Positions 41,331-53,299 of a DNA stretch of 64,000 bases are shown piece after piece. The notes under the pieces are model-generated. The model did not search any database and had not been told where the DNA came from. It saw only the letters and a program-made list of their open reading frames with translations. Both the position numbers and the translations under genes were made by a program. Source of the DNA: Elgaria multicarinata webbii (taxonomy: Eukaryota > Chordata > Lepidosauria > Squamata > Anguidae); the NCBI RefSeq assembly GCF_023053635.1, contig NC_086185.1, forward strand, positions 8,341,001 to 8,405,000, written 5' to 3'. The first letter of the stretch is position 1; every line of letters begins with the position of its first letter.

Positions 41331-42315
41331 CACATTCCCTCAAAATTCTGCTGCCCTAAATTGTTGGGGACCCCTGCTGTACACCAATGTCGACTCCCCC
41401 CCCCACTCCAGCCACCTTTGTTCCTTTCATCAGAAGAGTTCCGATTCCAGTGGAGCGAAACCAACGCGCTAGACACGCTTCCCCACTTTTGACTGAAAGA
41501 GGACCCAGGACAAATTTGCTTTGCCTTGCGAAGGCAAACTTCTCCCCTTGACATCAAGATACTGCAGAGAGCAGCTGCTGTTTCTCTTCCTTTGAGAGAA
41601 CTTGGTTCACACACCATAGGCTTTCCACAAAATTCCCCCTAAGACTCTACTTCCACCTTCAGCTTCTCTGAATTCATTGTCTGTATGGACAAAAGGGAAC
41701 CGGAATGAGCTAACCGGCACCTTCGGTCGTGTTTCCCGATTGCATGCCGTTGCATTCTAAATCGGATGAACTGGAGACATTTGGAGAAGCTCTGATTTTT
41801 TTTCCAGATAGGGGGAGAGTGTCCGGGGGGGGGGGGGCTCTGGAGGACTGCGCTTCGAAAGATGACCTGACATCCCCCCAAGCCAAACGTCGTGGAGGAT
41901 CTGCCTGTGTCGAGGGACTCTGAGGCAGATCAAGGGGTCCTGGGCGTTTGGGGGAGATGGCTGTTGACCCTTCCCCTTGAGATATTGTTCGCTTGCTCTC
42001 GGACTCAGGGGTGGATGCTCAGATAGCTCCAGGAGGTGCAGGCGCCTAAAGGTTCAGGCTCAGCCAGCTATAAGATGCAGAAGTTCGCCCCAAGAAATAA
42101 GGACTCCTCCTGAGTAGAGGTATGGTTCTGAGCAAGGCCAATGGGAATGGTTGGAGATGCAGCCAGGGAGATCTGGAAGGCATCAGAATCAGAATTTATT
42201 TATTTACGGTCGCAAGACCAGCAAAGAAGGCACCAGGCTGTTTGATGGCATCCCGGAGGCAAGCTGAAGCAGGTAGGAAGACGTAGTTGTCTGCTGCAAC
42301 GGAAGCAAGGAAGTC
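41331..42315. other. Intron sequence, mostly unrecognised
   Basis: Possibly includes a LINE tail near 42190-42215 (AGAATTTATTTATTTACGGT). The rest shows no gene or repeat that I can name. Confidence 0.35.
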
Positions 42316-42333
42316 TCTTGTGGCACCTTAAAG

Positions 42334-42572
42334 CAGGCGTGTCAAACCTCTTTCGGCCCGAGGGCTGGACAAAATGCCAACATATTTTAGCTTAAAGCTC
42401 TAGGAGAGGCAATTCAACTTTTTAGAATTGGTGAAAAAAACATGGAAGAGGTGGGAAACCACTAAACCACCGGTGGTTAGGGGAAAGGAGTGTCTGGAGA
42501 AGCCTGGAGGGCTGGATTGGGGACTTCAGGCCGGCTGAAGTTGGCCCCTGGGCCTGTGATTCCACACCCCTG
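42334..42572. mobile_element. hAT-type MITE, 239 bp, perfect 8-bp TSD
   Basis: Termini CAGGCGTGTCAAACC and GATTCCACACCCCTG are imperfect inverted repeats. The octamer CCTTAAAG is at 42326-42333 and 42573-42580. The target sequence (CTTGTGGCACCTTAAAGACA once the insertion is removed) matches the Penelope-type end at 43798, so the MITE landed in a fragment of that family. Confidence 0.9.
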
Positions 42573-42639
42573 CCTTAAAGACAGAGCAGTTATCTCTGCA
42601 TTCTTGGTGCAAGTATCTTATTTGACAGATTAAGCAAGG

Positions 42640-42718
42640 TGGTCTAGATCTGCCTTCCCCTAGGTCAGCTGGGGCTGATAGGAGTTGTAGTCTGAGACAT
42701 CTGGAGGGCACCGCCTTG
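42640..42718. repeat. Palindromic MITE (CTCCAGATGT family), short copy
   Basis: GATAGGAGTTGTAGTCTGAG and ACATCTGGAGGGCACCGCC. Confidence 0.6.
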
Positions 42719-42719
42719 G

Positions 42720-43790
42720 GCTGCAGGGTGAGAAATAGGAGCCACGAGATTGGAGAGAGCGACGTGGCATTCTTAACTCCCCAAAAGCGTACGGCTCACC
42801 AGATGGTCTGACCGAGAACAGGGGACTTCCGGAGATGCAGGCAAAAGGGCGCAAGGGATGCGTGCGGAAGTTTGTTGGCTTTTCCATCGGCTGCTTGGCT
42901 TGAAAAAGGAGTCTGGATGGCCGGGGATGCCTAAGGCCTTTCTTCCAGGCTGCAGCCTGTTCCAGCAGGACTCTCAGCGCAACTGAAAACTGCCAGAGAA
43001 ATGTAGTTCTCTCTTCGGCTCATTCTGCTGTCGCTCTGCGGAAGGCGGCTTTGAGATCGGGTAGAAGCTGCTTTGACCGCCCCCGTCACCATCGCTGAAC
43101 CCTTTGGGCCCTTTAAAAGCACTTTCTAGGCTTTGCTGCCACTCTGCTTCTTTGCATGAGCACTCATGTATGTCCTTAGGATAAACTCGCGGTGATCTTG
43201 AGTCAGGTTAATTCCTCTGCTACGGCAAAGAGTCGTCATTTCACAATGTTGCCTCCCCTTTACGCTTCATTTCCTTTTCTTTAGAGCACAGGTGGTTATC
43301 TTTTTTCCCCTTTTTCTGTCATGGGCCACATTCTTTTGGGTTTAACAGGCCACCAGTGAGCAGAGCTATTGCCCAGAGCAGACAGCCCAACCTTTTCCTC
43401 TTTCTGGTTTGCCAAGTCGTTCTCTCTGACCTGGTTTGCACAGTCGCAGGGTGGTTAAGAACCTTACAACAGCCCGTGGGTTCTGGGTGGGTTGTTGCCC
43501 ATGGCAATAAGCCACCCTGGCTGAGTTCACATGACATGACAAGCTGGCCTGCCATGGGTATGCGCGCCAGGGGAAATAATCCACCGTGGGAGTTGTCAGA
43601 CTTTTCCCATCTAAACTTGTGTAGGACTGTGCCCCAAGAGGCGGAACACATTTGTTCTCTTTTGTGGTTTTGAAAGACAAGACAGGCAGATTTTGGCTGA
43701 ACATTAGAAGAGCTCCCTGACGTCCCGAGGTGTTGGGCAATGGGACAGGTTCTCTCAGAAGGCGTGAGGCTCTCCTACAAGAAAAACAAC
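42720..43790. other. Intron sequence, mostly unrecognised
   Basis: At 43480-43600, words such as GTGGGTTGTTGCCCATGGCA and GAGTTCACATGACATGACAA resemble the element at 63117-63561. The rest is unassigned. Confidence 0.35.
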
Positions 43791-43794
43791 AACA

Positions 43795-43890
43795 ATGAAG
43801 AGTCTTGTGGCACCTTAACAACTAACACATTTATTTTGGTAAAAACATTCATGGACTATGGCCCACTTCATTCAATGCATGGGAGTAAAA
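43795..43890 (-). mobile_element. Penelope-type fragment (minus)
   Basis: GAGTCTTGTGGCACCTTAAC and TTCATGGACTATGGCCCACT are the reverse of the end seen at 17990-18130. The hammerhead-like core is degenerate here. Confidence 0.6.
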
Positions 43891-43892
43891 AG

Positions 43893-44150
43893 ATCCATGC
43901 TGGGTCAGACCAAGGGTCCATCTAGTCCAGTGCTCTGTCCACACAGTGGCCAACCATCTGCCAACCCACGACCCACAAGCAGGACACGGTACAACAACAG
44001 CCCCCTGCACGTGTTCTCCAGCAGCTGGTGCACACAGGCTCACTGCCTGTGATACTGGACGTGGCAGGTAGCCATCACAACTAATGGATAGCCTTCTCCT
44101 CCAGCAATTTATCCAACCCCCTTTTAAAGCCATCCAAATTGGTGGCCATC
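43893..44150 (-). mobile_element. CR1-related LINE (second subfamily), minus fragment
   Basis: GATCCATGCTGGGTCAGACC, CAAGGGTCCATCTAGTCCAG, CCTTCTCCTCCAGCAATTTA and CCAACCCCCTTTTAAAGCCA are the reversed 3' part. Confidence 0.88.
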
Positions 44151-44159
44151 TTTATGGAG

Positions 44160-44745
44160 AGTCTCAGTACATACAGTGATGGCGGTGGGGAAATTGTGAA
44201 CAGTGAAATAAGAAGGCTATTAAGTGCAGAAAGCACGGATGGTGACATGACATTCTGAACAGTGGTCATTCACAGTGCAAATGTTGCAGGTAATACAAAC
44301 ACCCTGCCTTTAAGAGTCTGCCAGCATTCCATAGCTCCTGAGCATGTTCAGTTTTCATTGGGTTGTTTTGGGTTGATTTGTCTGTCCCCACCTTAAATTT
44401 TTTTTTTCCCTTCTGTAAACCTCAGGGTTTGTCCCAAACCTGCTGAAACCCCCTTCTTTGATGCTGTTTTAGCTACAAAAGATCCCCTCTTGGGAAATGA
44501 GTGTGTTCTTCGTATAATAGTATAAAATATACTAAGGGTACTTCCGGACGAGGCTTTTATTGTGCAATTGCCATGGCTCGTTCACAGAATTTTTACGGAG
44601 GTCCAGACTGCATCTTCGAATTGTAACCCTCCTGTATTTTCCCACTGCTTCTTAACTGGGGGGGGGGGGGGAGGAAGGCATTAAGCAGGGAAAGATGGAA
44701 TCGCTCCCCCCCCCAGTGCCTTTTGATTGGCAGCACTAGGACAGG
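44160..44745. other. Intron sequence, nothing recognised
   Basis: G and C homopolymers near 44659-44670 and 44708. No feature. Confidence 0.4.
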
Positions 44746-44749
44746 TGTG

Positions 44750-44850
44750 AGCAACTTGTGGCCTTCCAGATGTTTTGGACTACAACTCCCATCAGCCCTT
44801 GCCTGTGTAGCTAATGGTGAGGGGCCATGGGAGTTGTAGGCCAAAGAAAG
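44750..44850. repeat. Palindromic MITE (CTCCAGATGT family)
   Basis: TTCCAGATGTTTTGGACTAC and AACTCCCATCAGCCC, with GGGAGTTGTAGGCCAAAG closing the fold-back. Confidence 0.75.
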
Positions 44851-45179
44851 TGGAGCCACCTCTAGTAGAACCCAAAGTTTAAAAAAAACAACTGTTTTTT
44901 TTTAAAAGCGTCCAGGTAAAATTACATGGTGTACTTTTTACCTCGCTGCTCGGGCAGGAAAGGGTGTTGCTGTTGCATCTGGAGAGTAAGAATGCTGATC
45001 AAGGGATTGTACGTTTAAGCTTCTGAGAATATACTCCAAATGTGTCATTATATACCAGCCATGCAGTTTTGGGAGTTCCAAAATATATCCACTGACCTGC
45101 CAGTTAATCGTGGGCTTCTTCGAGTGAAACGTCCCAGTTGCTTAACTTCTAGCCAAAAACTGTTGTGTTATTGTGCTGC

Positions 45180-45216
<37 letters not shown>

Positions 45217-45355
45217 CCCTGCTCCCAGACAAAACTAAAGGAGGATAGAGCAATATTTTAATGAAACAGGCAAACAAAATTGGGTGAAAATGACCATGGC
45301 GCCTTTAAATATCCGTATTGGTTGTGCCTAGGTCCCCCAATTTGGTGCCTTCTGA

Positions 45356-45660
45356 AAAGGGGTAGACTACACCTCCCATAATCCTCAGTCCATGCTGTTT
45401 GGGGATAATGGGAGGCATAGTATACCCCGCCTGAAGGATGCTGGGTTGGGAACGGCTGCTCTGGGGGGAATAAGCCCTGGGACGGATTAGGGAGCTGCAC
45501 CGAAGTGATGTCCCTTTGGGGAGAAACTCGCCAGAATGGTTTGGCTTCGTTGTCTGAGCCAGCCCTCACCGGCCTGGTGGACTATAACTCCCATCAGTTC
45601 ACCCAGCCTGGCTGGGGTTGATGGCATTTGTAGTCTACCAGGTCAGGGAAGGCTGGTCTA
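45356..45660. repeat. Two palindromic MITE-like pieces
   Basis: At 45360-45430, GACTACACCTCCCATAATCC pairs with GGGATAATGGGAGGCATAGT. At 45565-45655, GGTGGACTATAACTCCCATC pairs with GATGGCATTTGTAGTCTACC. Confidence 0.6.
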
Positions 45661-45664
45661 AGCA

Positions 45665-47105
45665 GTGGTTGTATCTGAGCGAGGCCGTTTCAAGGGATGT
45701 GTAAATGGGGGGGGGGGCTGCCTAAGACACCAAATTCTGGAGGTGCTAAATGATTAGAGAATGCTTTTTTATGCAGTAGCTGTATCGGAGTCAGGAAAGA
45801 AGAAGACCTTCCCCTGCTTTCGGTGGGCTAGTGATGCTGGGTTTTGCGATAAGGCGGTTGGTGTTTCCTTGCAGCATATGACTTGGCTCACTTGCCTAAA
45901 TCATCAGGAGCTCTGTTCTACTCTGGCCAGTGTGGCGTTCACTTAGCCTTGGCGCATGCGCTGGGGGCAGACGAAGAGGTCAGCTGGCGGGTCCCACCAG
46001 GGCAGCCCATAAAAGCAGCGAAACCATGGCTGAGCCTCCCTGATCTTCCCTACCTGAATGGAAGAAAAGAGAACGATGCAGATAAAAAAAAAGTTACCCG
46101 ACATTGGGATCCGGTTATGATGACTAGATGAGATGGGGATTGTGACGCACTTTGCGCATTTGTTTTTAGATCAAACTGGAAGTCTCCCGTATATGTAGTT
46201 TTGGTTTCTGTTCATGTTCTGTATTCTGCCATCAGACAGCTGGAGAAGTTTGGAGTGATGCACCCAGTTCATCTTTGAATATTTTCACCTTTGTAACGAC
46301 AAGTCAGATCTGCTGCAACAAAATGTTGCAGCGTGGAATGCTTCTTATGCAGGGTTGTAGGCATCCATGCCCTGTTCCAGAGATTCTTTTCCCCCCGGTT
46401 TTCCATCCCCCCCCCTTTTTCCCCATCAGTCCATCAGCATTTGGTAACACTGTGTGTGTGTGCTCTGTTCTCTTTGGTTTGTTTGGGGTATTTTTGCCTA
46501 GGTTTTCCCCTAAATATTATTTTTTTCTACTTCTGCAAGCCTACTCATCCTTCCCTCTTGTGTATGGACGCTGCTGTTTTGGTACATACATAACCACACT
46601 CAGAGAATGAGTTCATTGTTAGTATATAGGAGTTAAAGATTTGAGGAAATCGTGAACAGGATCAGAAAATCTTGGGGGAATTAATTCCTGTCCCTCTTCG
46701 ACCCACCCACCCCATCTAGCCAAGAAAACTTGCAATTTAAGAGCAACGTAAAGAGCAACTCTTCTTTAAAATACGCCTTCTTGTAATCTTACTATTCTCT
46801 TTGAACAGAAGGATAACATAATTTTGAAGTAATACTGAAAATAATGCGGTACTGCTGTTCCTTGAGTCTGCCGAATGCTTCCTATTGCTGAGTGATACAA
46901 TTTTAAACATAGGTCTTTATCTAAAAGCAACTGTATTATTAGAAATGTAGTCATTTCATGTATAATTTAGGCATATCGACCTGTAAATTGTACGATATTG
47001 ACTAGTTCATTCCTCTGCTTCAGCTATTAGGGCATGAATAATATTGGGAAATCAATCCATAAGGCTGCTTCGTTTTAGATGGAGGAACAAATGAAATCAT
47101 GAGAT
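45665..47105. other. Intron sequence, nothing recognised
   Basis: No repeat or gene recognised. Short frames around 46275-46610 have no domain. Confidence 0.35.
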
Positions 47106-47325
47106 TAAATGGGGCTGTTCACCCACACTTAGTGGTTGAGTGTGGGTAGTTGTTGAACTGTGGGTTGCTTGCTGAACTGTGACTTAGCGTATTGTCTGAA
47201 CCCAGGACAGTTTCCGCAGGGTGGCTTGTAAACCATGCCGTGGGTCTGGTTAACCTCCCTGAACAACCCAACAACAAACCGTGGGTTCCCATGGTGCCTT
47301 GTTCGAGAAAAATATACACACACAC
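47106..47325. mobile_element. Partial copy of the long inverted-repeat element (TTCACACAACACG family)
   Basis: It shares TTTCCGCAGGGTGGCTTGTA, AACCATGCCGTGGGT and CCATGGTGCCTTGTTCGAGA with 63117-63561. It appears to hold the left arm and centre only. Confidence 0.6.
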
Positions 47326-47499
47326 TCTTGGATCAAAATATCAGTAAGACCAGACATTCCGAAAGCAGCTAAACCAATAGTAATCTCTGAACTATCTTGT
47401 GGTTTTTCGTTTTCTAGTAAATCAGATAGAACGGGTGGGAAAGTTTCCAAGTATTGGGTGTGCTGGAGACCCCCTATCACGTCTGTCCGTTATTTGGGT

Positions 47500-47534
<35 letters not shown>

Positions 47535-47760
47535 ACAGTTGGATCCCTTTTCAAAAGACGAGGATGCAATCATCTTTTGAAATTAATAGCTTACAGGTCA
47601 CTTTTACTTGACTTCCTCTTTTTTCTTTGTTTCTTAAATAGAAAGCACGGCCAGTCACCCAGCAATATTCTTTTAATAAACCCCGAGATGTATTGTCACT
47701 TCATCACGGGATGATCAAAGTGAAACCTTTACATGTGGTAAACTGTAAGATTGCTGCCAT

Positions 47761-47960
47761 GGTTATAGTGGTGTGAAGCTTTGTAATTCGGTGGCAAAGC
47801 ACCTGCTTTGTATGCAGAAGGTTGCAGGTTCAGTTCCCAGCATCACCAGGGAGGGTGAGGAAAGAAAAATGTTGCCTGAAACGGCTGCCAGCCAGTGTCA
47901 ACAGTTCTGGGCTAGACAGACCGCTGATCTGGCTGAGTATAAGGCAGCTGAGTTGCTAGG
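47761..47960 (+). mobile_element. tRNA-derived SINE
   Basis: GGTGGCAAAGCACCTGCTTT, ATGCAGAAGGTTGCAGGTTC (B box) and the distal GAGTATAAGGCAGCTGAG follow the same order as in the copy at 62737. Confidence 0.7.
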
Positions 47961-48100
47961 ATTCTTCTTGCAATCCCTGCACCGAGGGGGGTATCAGAAC
48001 GCAATCTCTCTCCTCCTCTTCAGCCTTCGTACATGTGGTCAGCACCAGTGCTTTTGGGGTGTCTTGGGCTGAACGCCCTCAACGGGTCCCCCTTTCTCAG

Positions 48101-48378
48101 CAGGGCCATCCCAAGACGTTTTGCTGCCTTCGTCGAAGAACAAGATGGTGGCCCTTCTCATGTTCAGAAGCCTTTCTTCAAGACTGAACATCTTTCTTCC
48201 ACACCGACGGATGGGGCAGCATCTTTTGCCACACCTGAAAGCAGCAGGCGAGCTTAGGGGGTGGAGGAAGGCCACTTGGCACCCAGTTTGCTCCTTCATC
48301 ACCTTGCTGGCTGCCTCCTCCCACTAGTTGCTGCCCGAGGCAACAGCTTCACTTTGCCTAATGGTAGAGCCGGCCCTG
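48101..48378. mobile_element. hAT-type element, 278 bp, imperfect 8-bp TSD
   Basis: Left end CAGGGCCATCCCAAGACG, right end TAATGGTAGAGCCGGCCCTG. Flanking octamers TTTCTCAG and TCTCTCAA agree at six positions. Related to 27508-27808. Confidence 0.7.
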
Positions 48379-48386
48379 TCTCTCAA

Positions 48387-49335
48387 TGAGTTTACCTTTG
48401 TCACTGTTTACCATTGTTTACCATTGTCACTGTTTGTTTACCATTGTCACTGTTTGCTCTTCCTCTTTCTCATCTCGCTTGCTTGACAAGCACTGAGCCA
48501 GGGAGCACGTAGGCAGAGGCATCTACCATTCCTCCTTCTCATCCCCACCATTGTCTGGGGCATGAACAAGCCAGTTGCAGAGGCTCATGTTGATGGGGTG
48601 GGCCCTCGACAGGTGCCTAACTCTGCTGTCTCCTGACGCTGGCCCTGATCAATACGGACAGATCTAGTAAAGGTAACCATTCGTCCTTGCAAATGTATCA
48701 CTCCGGAACTGTTGCTCCTCACCTCTTAATGTTGGATCCATAGGGCTTTCCTTCACTTGCAACAGGCAATTTGCCTGCTTGGGGGTGGGGGGTGGACAGA
48801 TGCACAGATTCCATGCACAGATTCCTCTTGCCCCATCAGGGCAAAATAAACACAGCAAGAAACAATTCCTGCACCCTTCCAGGGCAGTTGAATGATACAC
48901 CGGCTCCAAGAAGAGCTCACTTTTTGGGTAGGCTTTGCTCAAATTGAACTGGGATGGAGTTGGAGTATTTATGTCCCTCTTTATTGAGTATGTGGTGGTG
49001 GTGGGGAGAAACTGGCTGAGTCCATTTTTATTTATTTATTCCTGAGTCTTCATTAGCAGCTTCTTCAAAGCCACCTCGGTCACTCAGCCATGCTTTAAAA
49101 GAAACCCACCTGCATAATTAAAACAACTTCAGGTTACTCTCCCCAAATCTCCATCCGCTTTTAAAAAATAGTCTCGTGCTTGTCGGCCGCTGGTATCTTG
49201 CATTTCGACCGCAGGTGCAGCCCTTTGGCTGGTTTTCTTTGACGGTTGTGGTTGCACGCAAGCATTTTTGTTGTGTTGCGGGTGTTTCTGGGTTTTGTTG
49301 TTGTTGTTTTGAACGCAGCCCTGGCAAGGTGCACA
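48387..49335. other. Intron sequence, nothing recognised
   Basis: A short tandem of TTACCATTGTCACTGTTTG words is at 48398-48455. The rest is unassigned. Confidence 0.4.
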
Positions 49336-49339
49336 CGTC

Positions 49340-49555
49340 TTCCGGAATTTAAGAAAGCCATAAAGATTGATCTCTTCCGGCAGGTCTACCCAGCTGAATT
49401 TTAAGATGCCTTTTTTTAATGGTGTGCTGCTTTTAATGATGCACTGGTTTTAAGCGTTTGGATTAGTTGTATTTATTTTATGGTGTTTTTATTTGCGTTG
49501 TACCCTGCCTTGATCCAGAGGGAGAGGCGGGTAACAAATAAATATATTACTATTT
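49340..49555 (+). mobile_element. L2-like LINE 3' fragment
   Basis: The coding end GAATTTAAGAAAGCCATAAA and AGATTGATCTCTTCCGGCAG is followed by the 3' UTR. The stem CCTGCCTTGATCCAGAGGGA and GAGGCGGGTAACAAATAAAT closes it. Same subfamily as 1100, 18195 and 32816. Confidence 0.85.
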
Positions 49556-49720
49556 CTTTGATTCTAAGACACACTTTTTTTCCCATATAAACATCTCTAA
49601 AACGGGGTGCGTCTTAGAATCGCGGGTGTGTCTTAGGGGTTTTTTTTCCTGTTGGTGGTACTGAAATTAGTGTGCGTCTTACAATCGATGACGTCTTACA
49701 ATCGAAGAAATATGGTATTA
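49556..49720. repeat. Short repeat with TCTTA-AATCG words
   Basis: GCGTCTTAGAATCG, GCGTCTTACAATCG and ACGTCTTACAATCG recur at 49609, 49674 and 49692, ending in GAAATATGGTATTA and a GTT microsatellite. It resembles degenerate ends of a DNA transposon; family not assigned. Confidence 0.4.
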
Positions 49721-49739
49721 TTATTGTTGTTGTTGTTGT

Positions 49740-51300
49740 TATTCACTTTACAGCAAGAAAAAAAAGGCAAAGGGATTCCAAAGCAACAATGAAAGCCACC
49801 CCACCAGCACCGCAAGAAAGTACTATGAAAAAAATAGTAGTAGGACTTGAGTGTTCATATCTAAATTTATACCGAGTGTGGGATGCAATGGTGTCGTGTG
49901 TGTGTGTGTGTTTTAAACTGAAATATCATTTTATTGGAGTTTAGTTGCTTTCATTTTTCCAAATTTAATATATCCCGAAACAAATACAGAAATGTCAATA
50001 ACAGAAACGGCCATTCACATCCACAGTCTGGTGTCCTGCTCAGTCTAGCCCCAAACGTTTGCAATTCTATTTTCCTGTTTGTTCCAAATTCTTCATTTCT
50101 AAAAAAGTACGGGAGCCACCAGTAATGTACAATGGTTTGCGTTGGGTTTGTTGAAACCAATAGGCGATGATGTCATTTTTCTAAGTAACTTTTTTTAAAA
50201 AAACAAACGTTGTGCCCAGAAGAGAAAGCATTTGCGTTTTTGTCGCAACTTAGTATTGTTCTGAGTGGATTCGGAGAAAGGAACACCATGCAGAGGTCCT
50301 ACAGGGTGGTTGTCAGAGAGTAATTATTTGGAAGTTATGACTTTTTGAAGGAGTTTGAGAAAACAGCTTTTTTTTTTTTTTTTTTTTTTTTAAGCATTAT
50401 TTTATCAACTGTTGCGACAAGAACACTTCCATGGAACTGGAGGTTAACACCAGTTCTGAGAAACACTTGTTAGCGTGCCTGAATCCTACATCCACATTTA
50501 CAGCTGGGATTATGTTGAACAGAGTTTTTGTCTACCTAGATCCAGGCAAAGTAGAATTGCGGTTTTCCACACTAGAAGGACTTCAGTGACTTTACTCGTT
50601 GCGTGGCACACAACAGAAATCCAAGAGGGAAAACTGCCCAGAGAGCCTAGGCTGTTGGGCGGAATAAATACATAATAATTAAATAAATAAATAAATACTC
50701 CTTCTGAGATGTAGAGGTGCAAGAGTGAGCTGGCCCTGTTGAACATCTGCCTGAAACAGGAGCTCTGCCCATTAAAACAGCAGCAGCTCTAGTGAGATGT
50801 TGAAGAATGATGCGAAATTTCATTTTTTGTGTTATACAACCCCATAATTAGCTTACAAAATTAAAACAAAAGTCGATAAATATGCACCGAACTATAGTAC
50901 CGTTAACTTCAGGCGAATGGGATTCTCAGCAGGAAGCTATTAGACACTGGATTTTTTCCATAGACCTTGATACATCTTCTTCTTTCCCTAATCCAGATTA
51001 CTAATATTCCATTTGATTCCAGATAATTATCGTCTGTAAATTGGAGGGATCGAGGGCTTGTTTTGACTGTTTACATTTGCTCTAGTTAGCTGTTCTTTCT
51101 CTGCTGGGCACGCAAACGTGGTTTGGAAAACGACATGAGGAATTTTACCATGAAGCTGAATAATTCTCCTGGGAAGAATACTTGCGTGACTAAGCAGTAA
51201 TAAATCAGCATTTAGTTTCTTTATTTCTGTATCATGTCGGATGCTGGAGGCTCAAAGCAGTTAACTATATGTGTAAAACAGCCTTCGGGGTTTACCACAA
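49740..51300. other. Intron sequence, no gene recognised
   Basis: Homopolymer T at about 50370-50391 and an AAAT run at 50671-50697. No family recognised. Confidence 0.4.
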
Positions 51301-51309
51301 CCTTTCACC

Positions 51310-51436
51310 ATCTGGGACCTTCCAGATGTGTTTTTTTAAATTTCAACTCCCATCAACAGCAGTCAGCTCAGGCAATGATCAGGAATCCCAGAGGTGTACA
51401 TCTCAAACATCTGGAGGGCACCAAACTAAGGAAGGT
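51310..51436. repeat. Palindromic MITE (CTCCAGATGT family)
   Basis: CTTCCAGATGTGTTTTTTTA, AATTTCAACTCCCATCAACA and CAAACATCTGGAGGGCACCA. It abuts the 3' end of the LINE that follows. Confidence 0.65.
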
Positions 51437-51440
51437 TGAT

Positions 51441-52825
51441 ATATTTATTTTATTTTATTATTTATTACATTTATATATCGCCCCCATAGCCAGAGCTCTC
51501 TGGCCAGTTTACAGAAATTCTAAAATTAAGATAAAAACGAGTATACAAAATTTAAAATTCTAAAACACAGAACATATACACATAAAGCATTAAAAACTGT
51601 TAAAAAACTAAACATGTGGGTGATTAAGATGTACCGCCATATGCCTGGGCAAAGAGGAAAGTCTTAACCTGGCGCCGGAAAGATAACAGCGTTGGTGCCA
51701 GGCGAGCCTCGTCAGGGAGATCATTCCATAGTCTGGGGGCCACCACCAAAAAGGCCCTGTCCCTCGTTGCCACACTCCTAGCCACTCTCGGAGTACGCAC
51801 CCGGAGGAGGACCTTAAATGTTGAACATAGTGACCAGGTATATTCACGTTGGGAGAGGCGTTCGGTCAGGTATTGTGGTCCCAAGCCATGTAAGGCTTTA
51901 TAGGTCAAAACCAGCACCTTGAATTGGGCTCGGAAACATACAGGCAGCCAGTGCAAGCGGACCAGAGCAGGTGTTATATGGTCGAACCTTCTGGTTCCCG
52001 AAATCAATCTGGCCGCTGCATTTTGCATGAGCTGCAGCTTCCGAACCGTCTTCAAAGGCAGCCCTATGTAGAGTGCATTGCAGTAATCTAACTTGGAGGT
52101 TACCAGAGCATGGACAACAGAAGCCAGGTTATCCCTGTCCAGATAGGGGCGTAGCTGGGCCACCAACCGGAGTTTGTAGAAGGCGCTCCGTGCCACTGAG
52201 GTCACCTGAGCCTCAAGTGACAATGATGGATCTAAAAGAACCCCCAAGCTACGAACCTGCTCCTTCAGGGTGAGTGCAATCCCATCCAGAACCGGTAGAA
52301 CACCCCCCATCCTGTCAGCGGAGTCACCTACTAACAGCATCTCAGTCTTGTCTGGATTGAGTTTCAGTTTATTAGCCCTCATCCAGTCCATTGTCGCAGC
52401 CAAGCACCGGTTCAACACATCCACAGCCTCACCTGATGAAGATGAAAAGGAGAAATAGAGCTGTGTGTCATCAGCGTACTGATGTCAACGCACTCCAAAA
52501 CTCCGGATGACCGCACCCAACAGTTTCATGTACGTGTTAAACAGCATGGGGGACAAGACTGACCCCTGTGGGACCCCATACTGGAGAGTCCATGGGGCCA
52601 AGCAATGTTCCCCAAGCACCACCTTCTGGAGCCGACCCGCCAAGTAGGAGCGGAACCACTGCAAAGCAGTACCTCCCTCTCCCAGCTCAGCGAGTTGTCC
52701 CAGAAGGATACCATGGTCAATGGTATCAAAAGCCGCTGAGAGGTCGAGGAGAATCAACAGAGTCACACTCCTTCTCCTGTCTTTCTCCCGACATAGGTCA
52801 TCATACAGGGCGACCAAGGCTCAGT
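51441..52825 (-). mobile_element. L2-like LINE, longest copy in the window (RT domain with YADD)
   Basis: The minus strand carries reverse-transcriptase motifs A ([13 protein letters not shown]), B ([13 protein letters not shown]) and C (QYADDTQLYF; YADD at 52467-52478), then KLKLNPDKTEMLLVG, VTSKLDYCNALYIGLP and WNDLPDEARLAPTLLSF. The two long frames (52817-52485 and 52424-51624) are in the same register, so a single in-frame TGA at 52485-52487 is the only break across about 1.2 kb. The 5' end is truncated. The 3' end has the CGCCC...GGC-type stem and an ATTT tail. Confidence 0.95.
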
Positions 52826-53054
52826 GACCACGTACTGAAAACCATTATAGAATTTCCATAAGAGGCGGAGAATTTAAATGTGGTACACCTTATGATCTGA
52901 AATGCCCCAATTACTACCTGAGTCTCAAAATGGGACTTTTCTGCAGAAACGAAGGCAAAGCCACCCATGTGATGAAATGGAAGAGGATGGGGGAATTCGG
53001 TCTTAAAGCATCCTCTGGTTCAGGGAGGATCAGGGATGGTGGGAGGAAAGGGTG

Positions 53055-53295
53055 GTTTGACATATTACATTTATAGCCTGCCTTTTGTCCTCCAAGGAAA
53101 CCAAGGTGGCATACATGATCCTCCTCCTCCTCTCCATTTTATCCTCACAACAACAACCCTGTGAGGTAAGCTGGGCAGAGAGTCTGTGACTGGCCCAAAG
53201 TCACCCAGTGGGCTTCCACGGCCGAGTGGGGACTAGAACCCGGATCTCCCGACTCCCAGTCCAACACTTTAGCCACTACACCACACTGGTTTTAC
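53055..53295 (-). mobile_element. Sauria-SINE-like element (minus)
   Basis: On the minus strand the head is CCAGTGTGGTGTAGTGGCTA. The B box is GGGAGATCCGGGTTCTAGTC, the body is CACTGGGTGACTTTGGGCCA, and ACAGGGTTGTTGTTGTGAGG closes the 3' region at the left. Confidence 0.9.
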
Positions 53296-53299
53296 ATTT

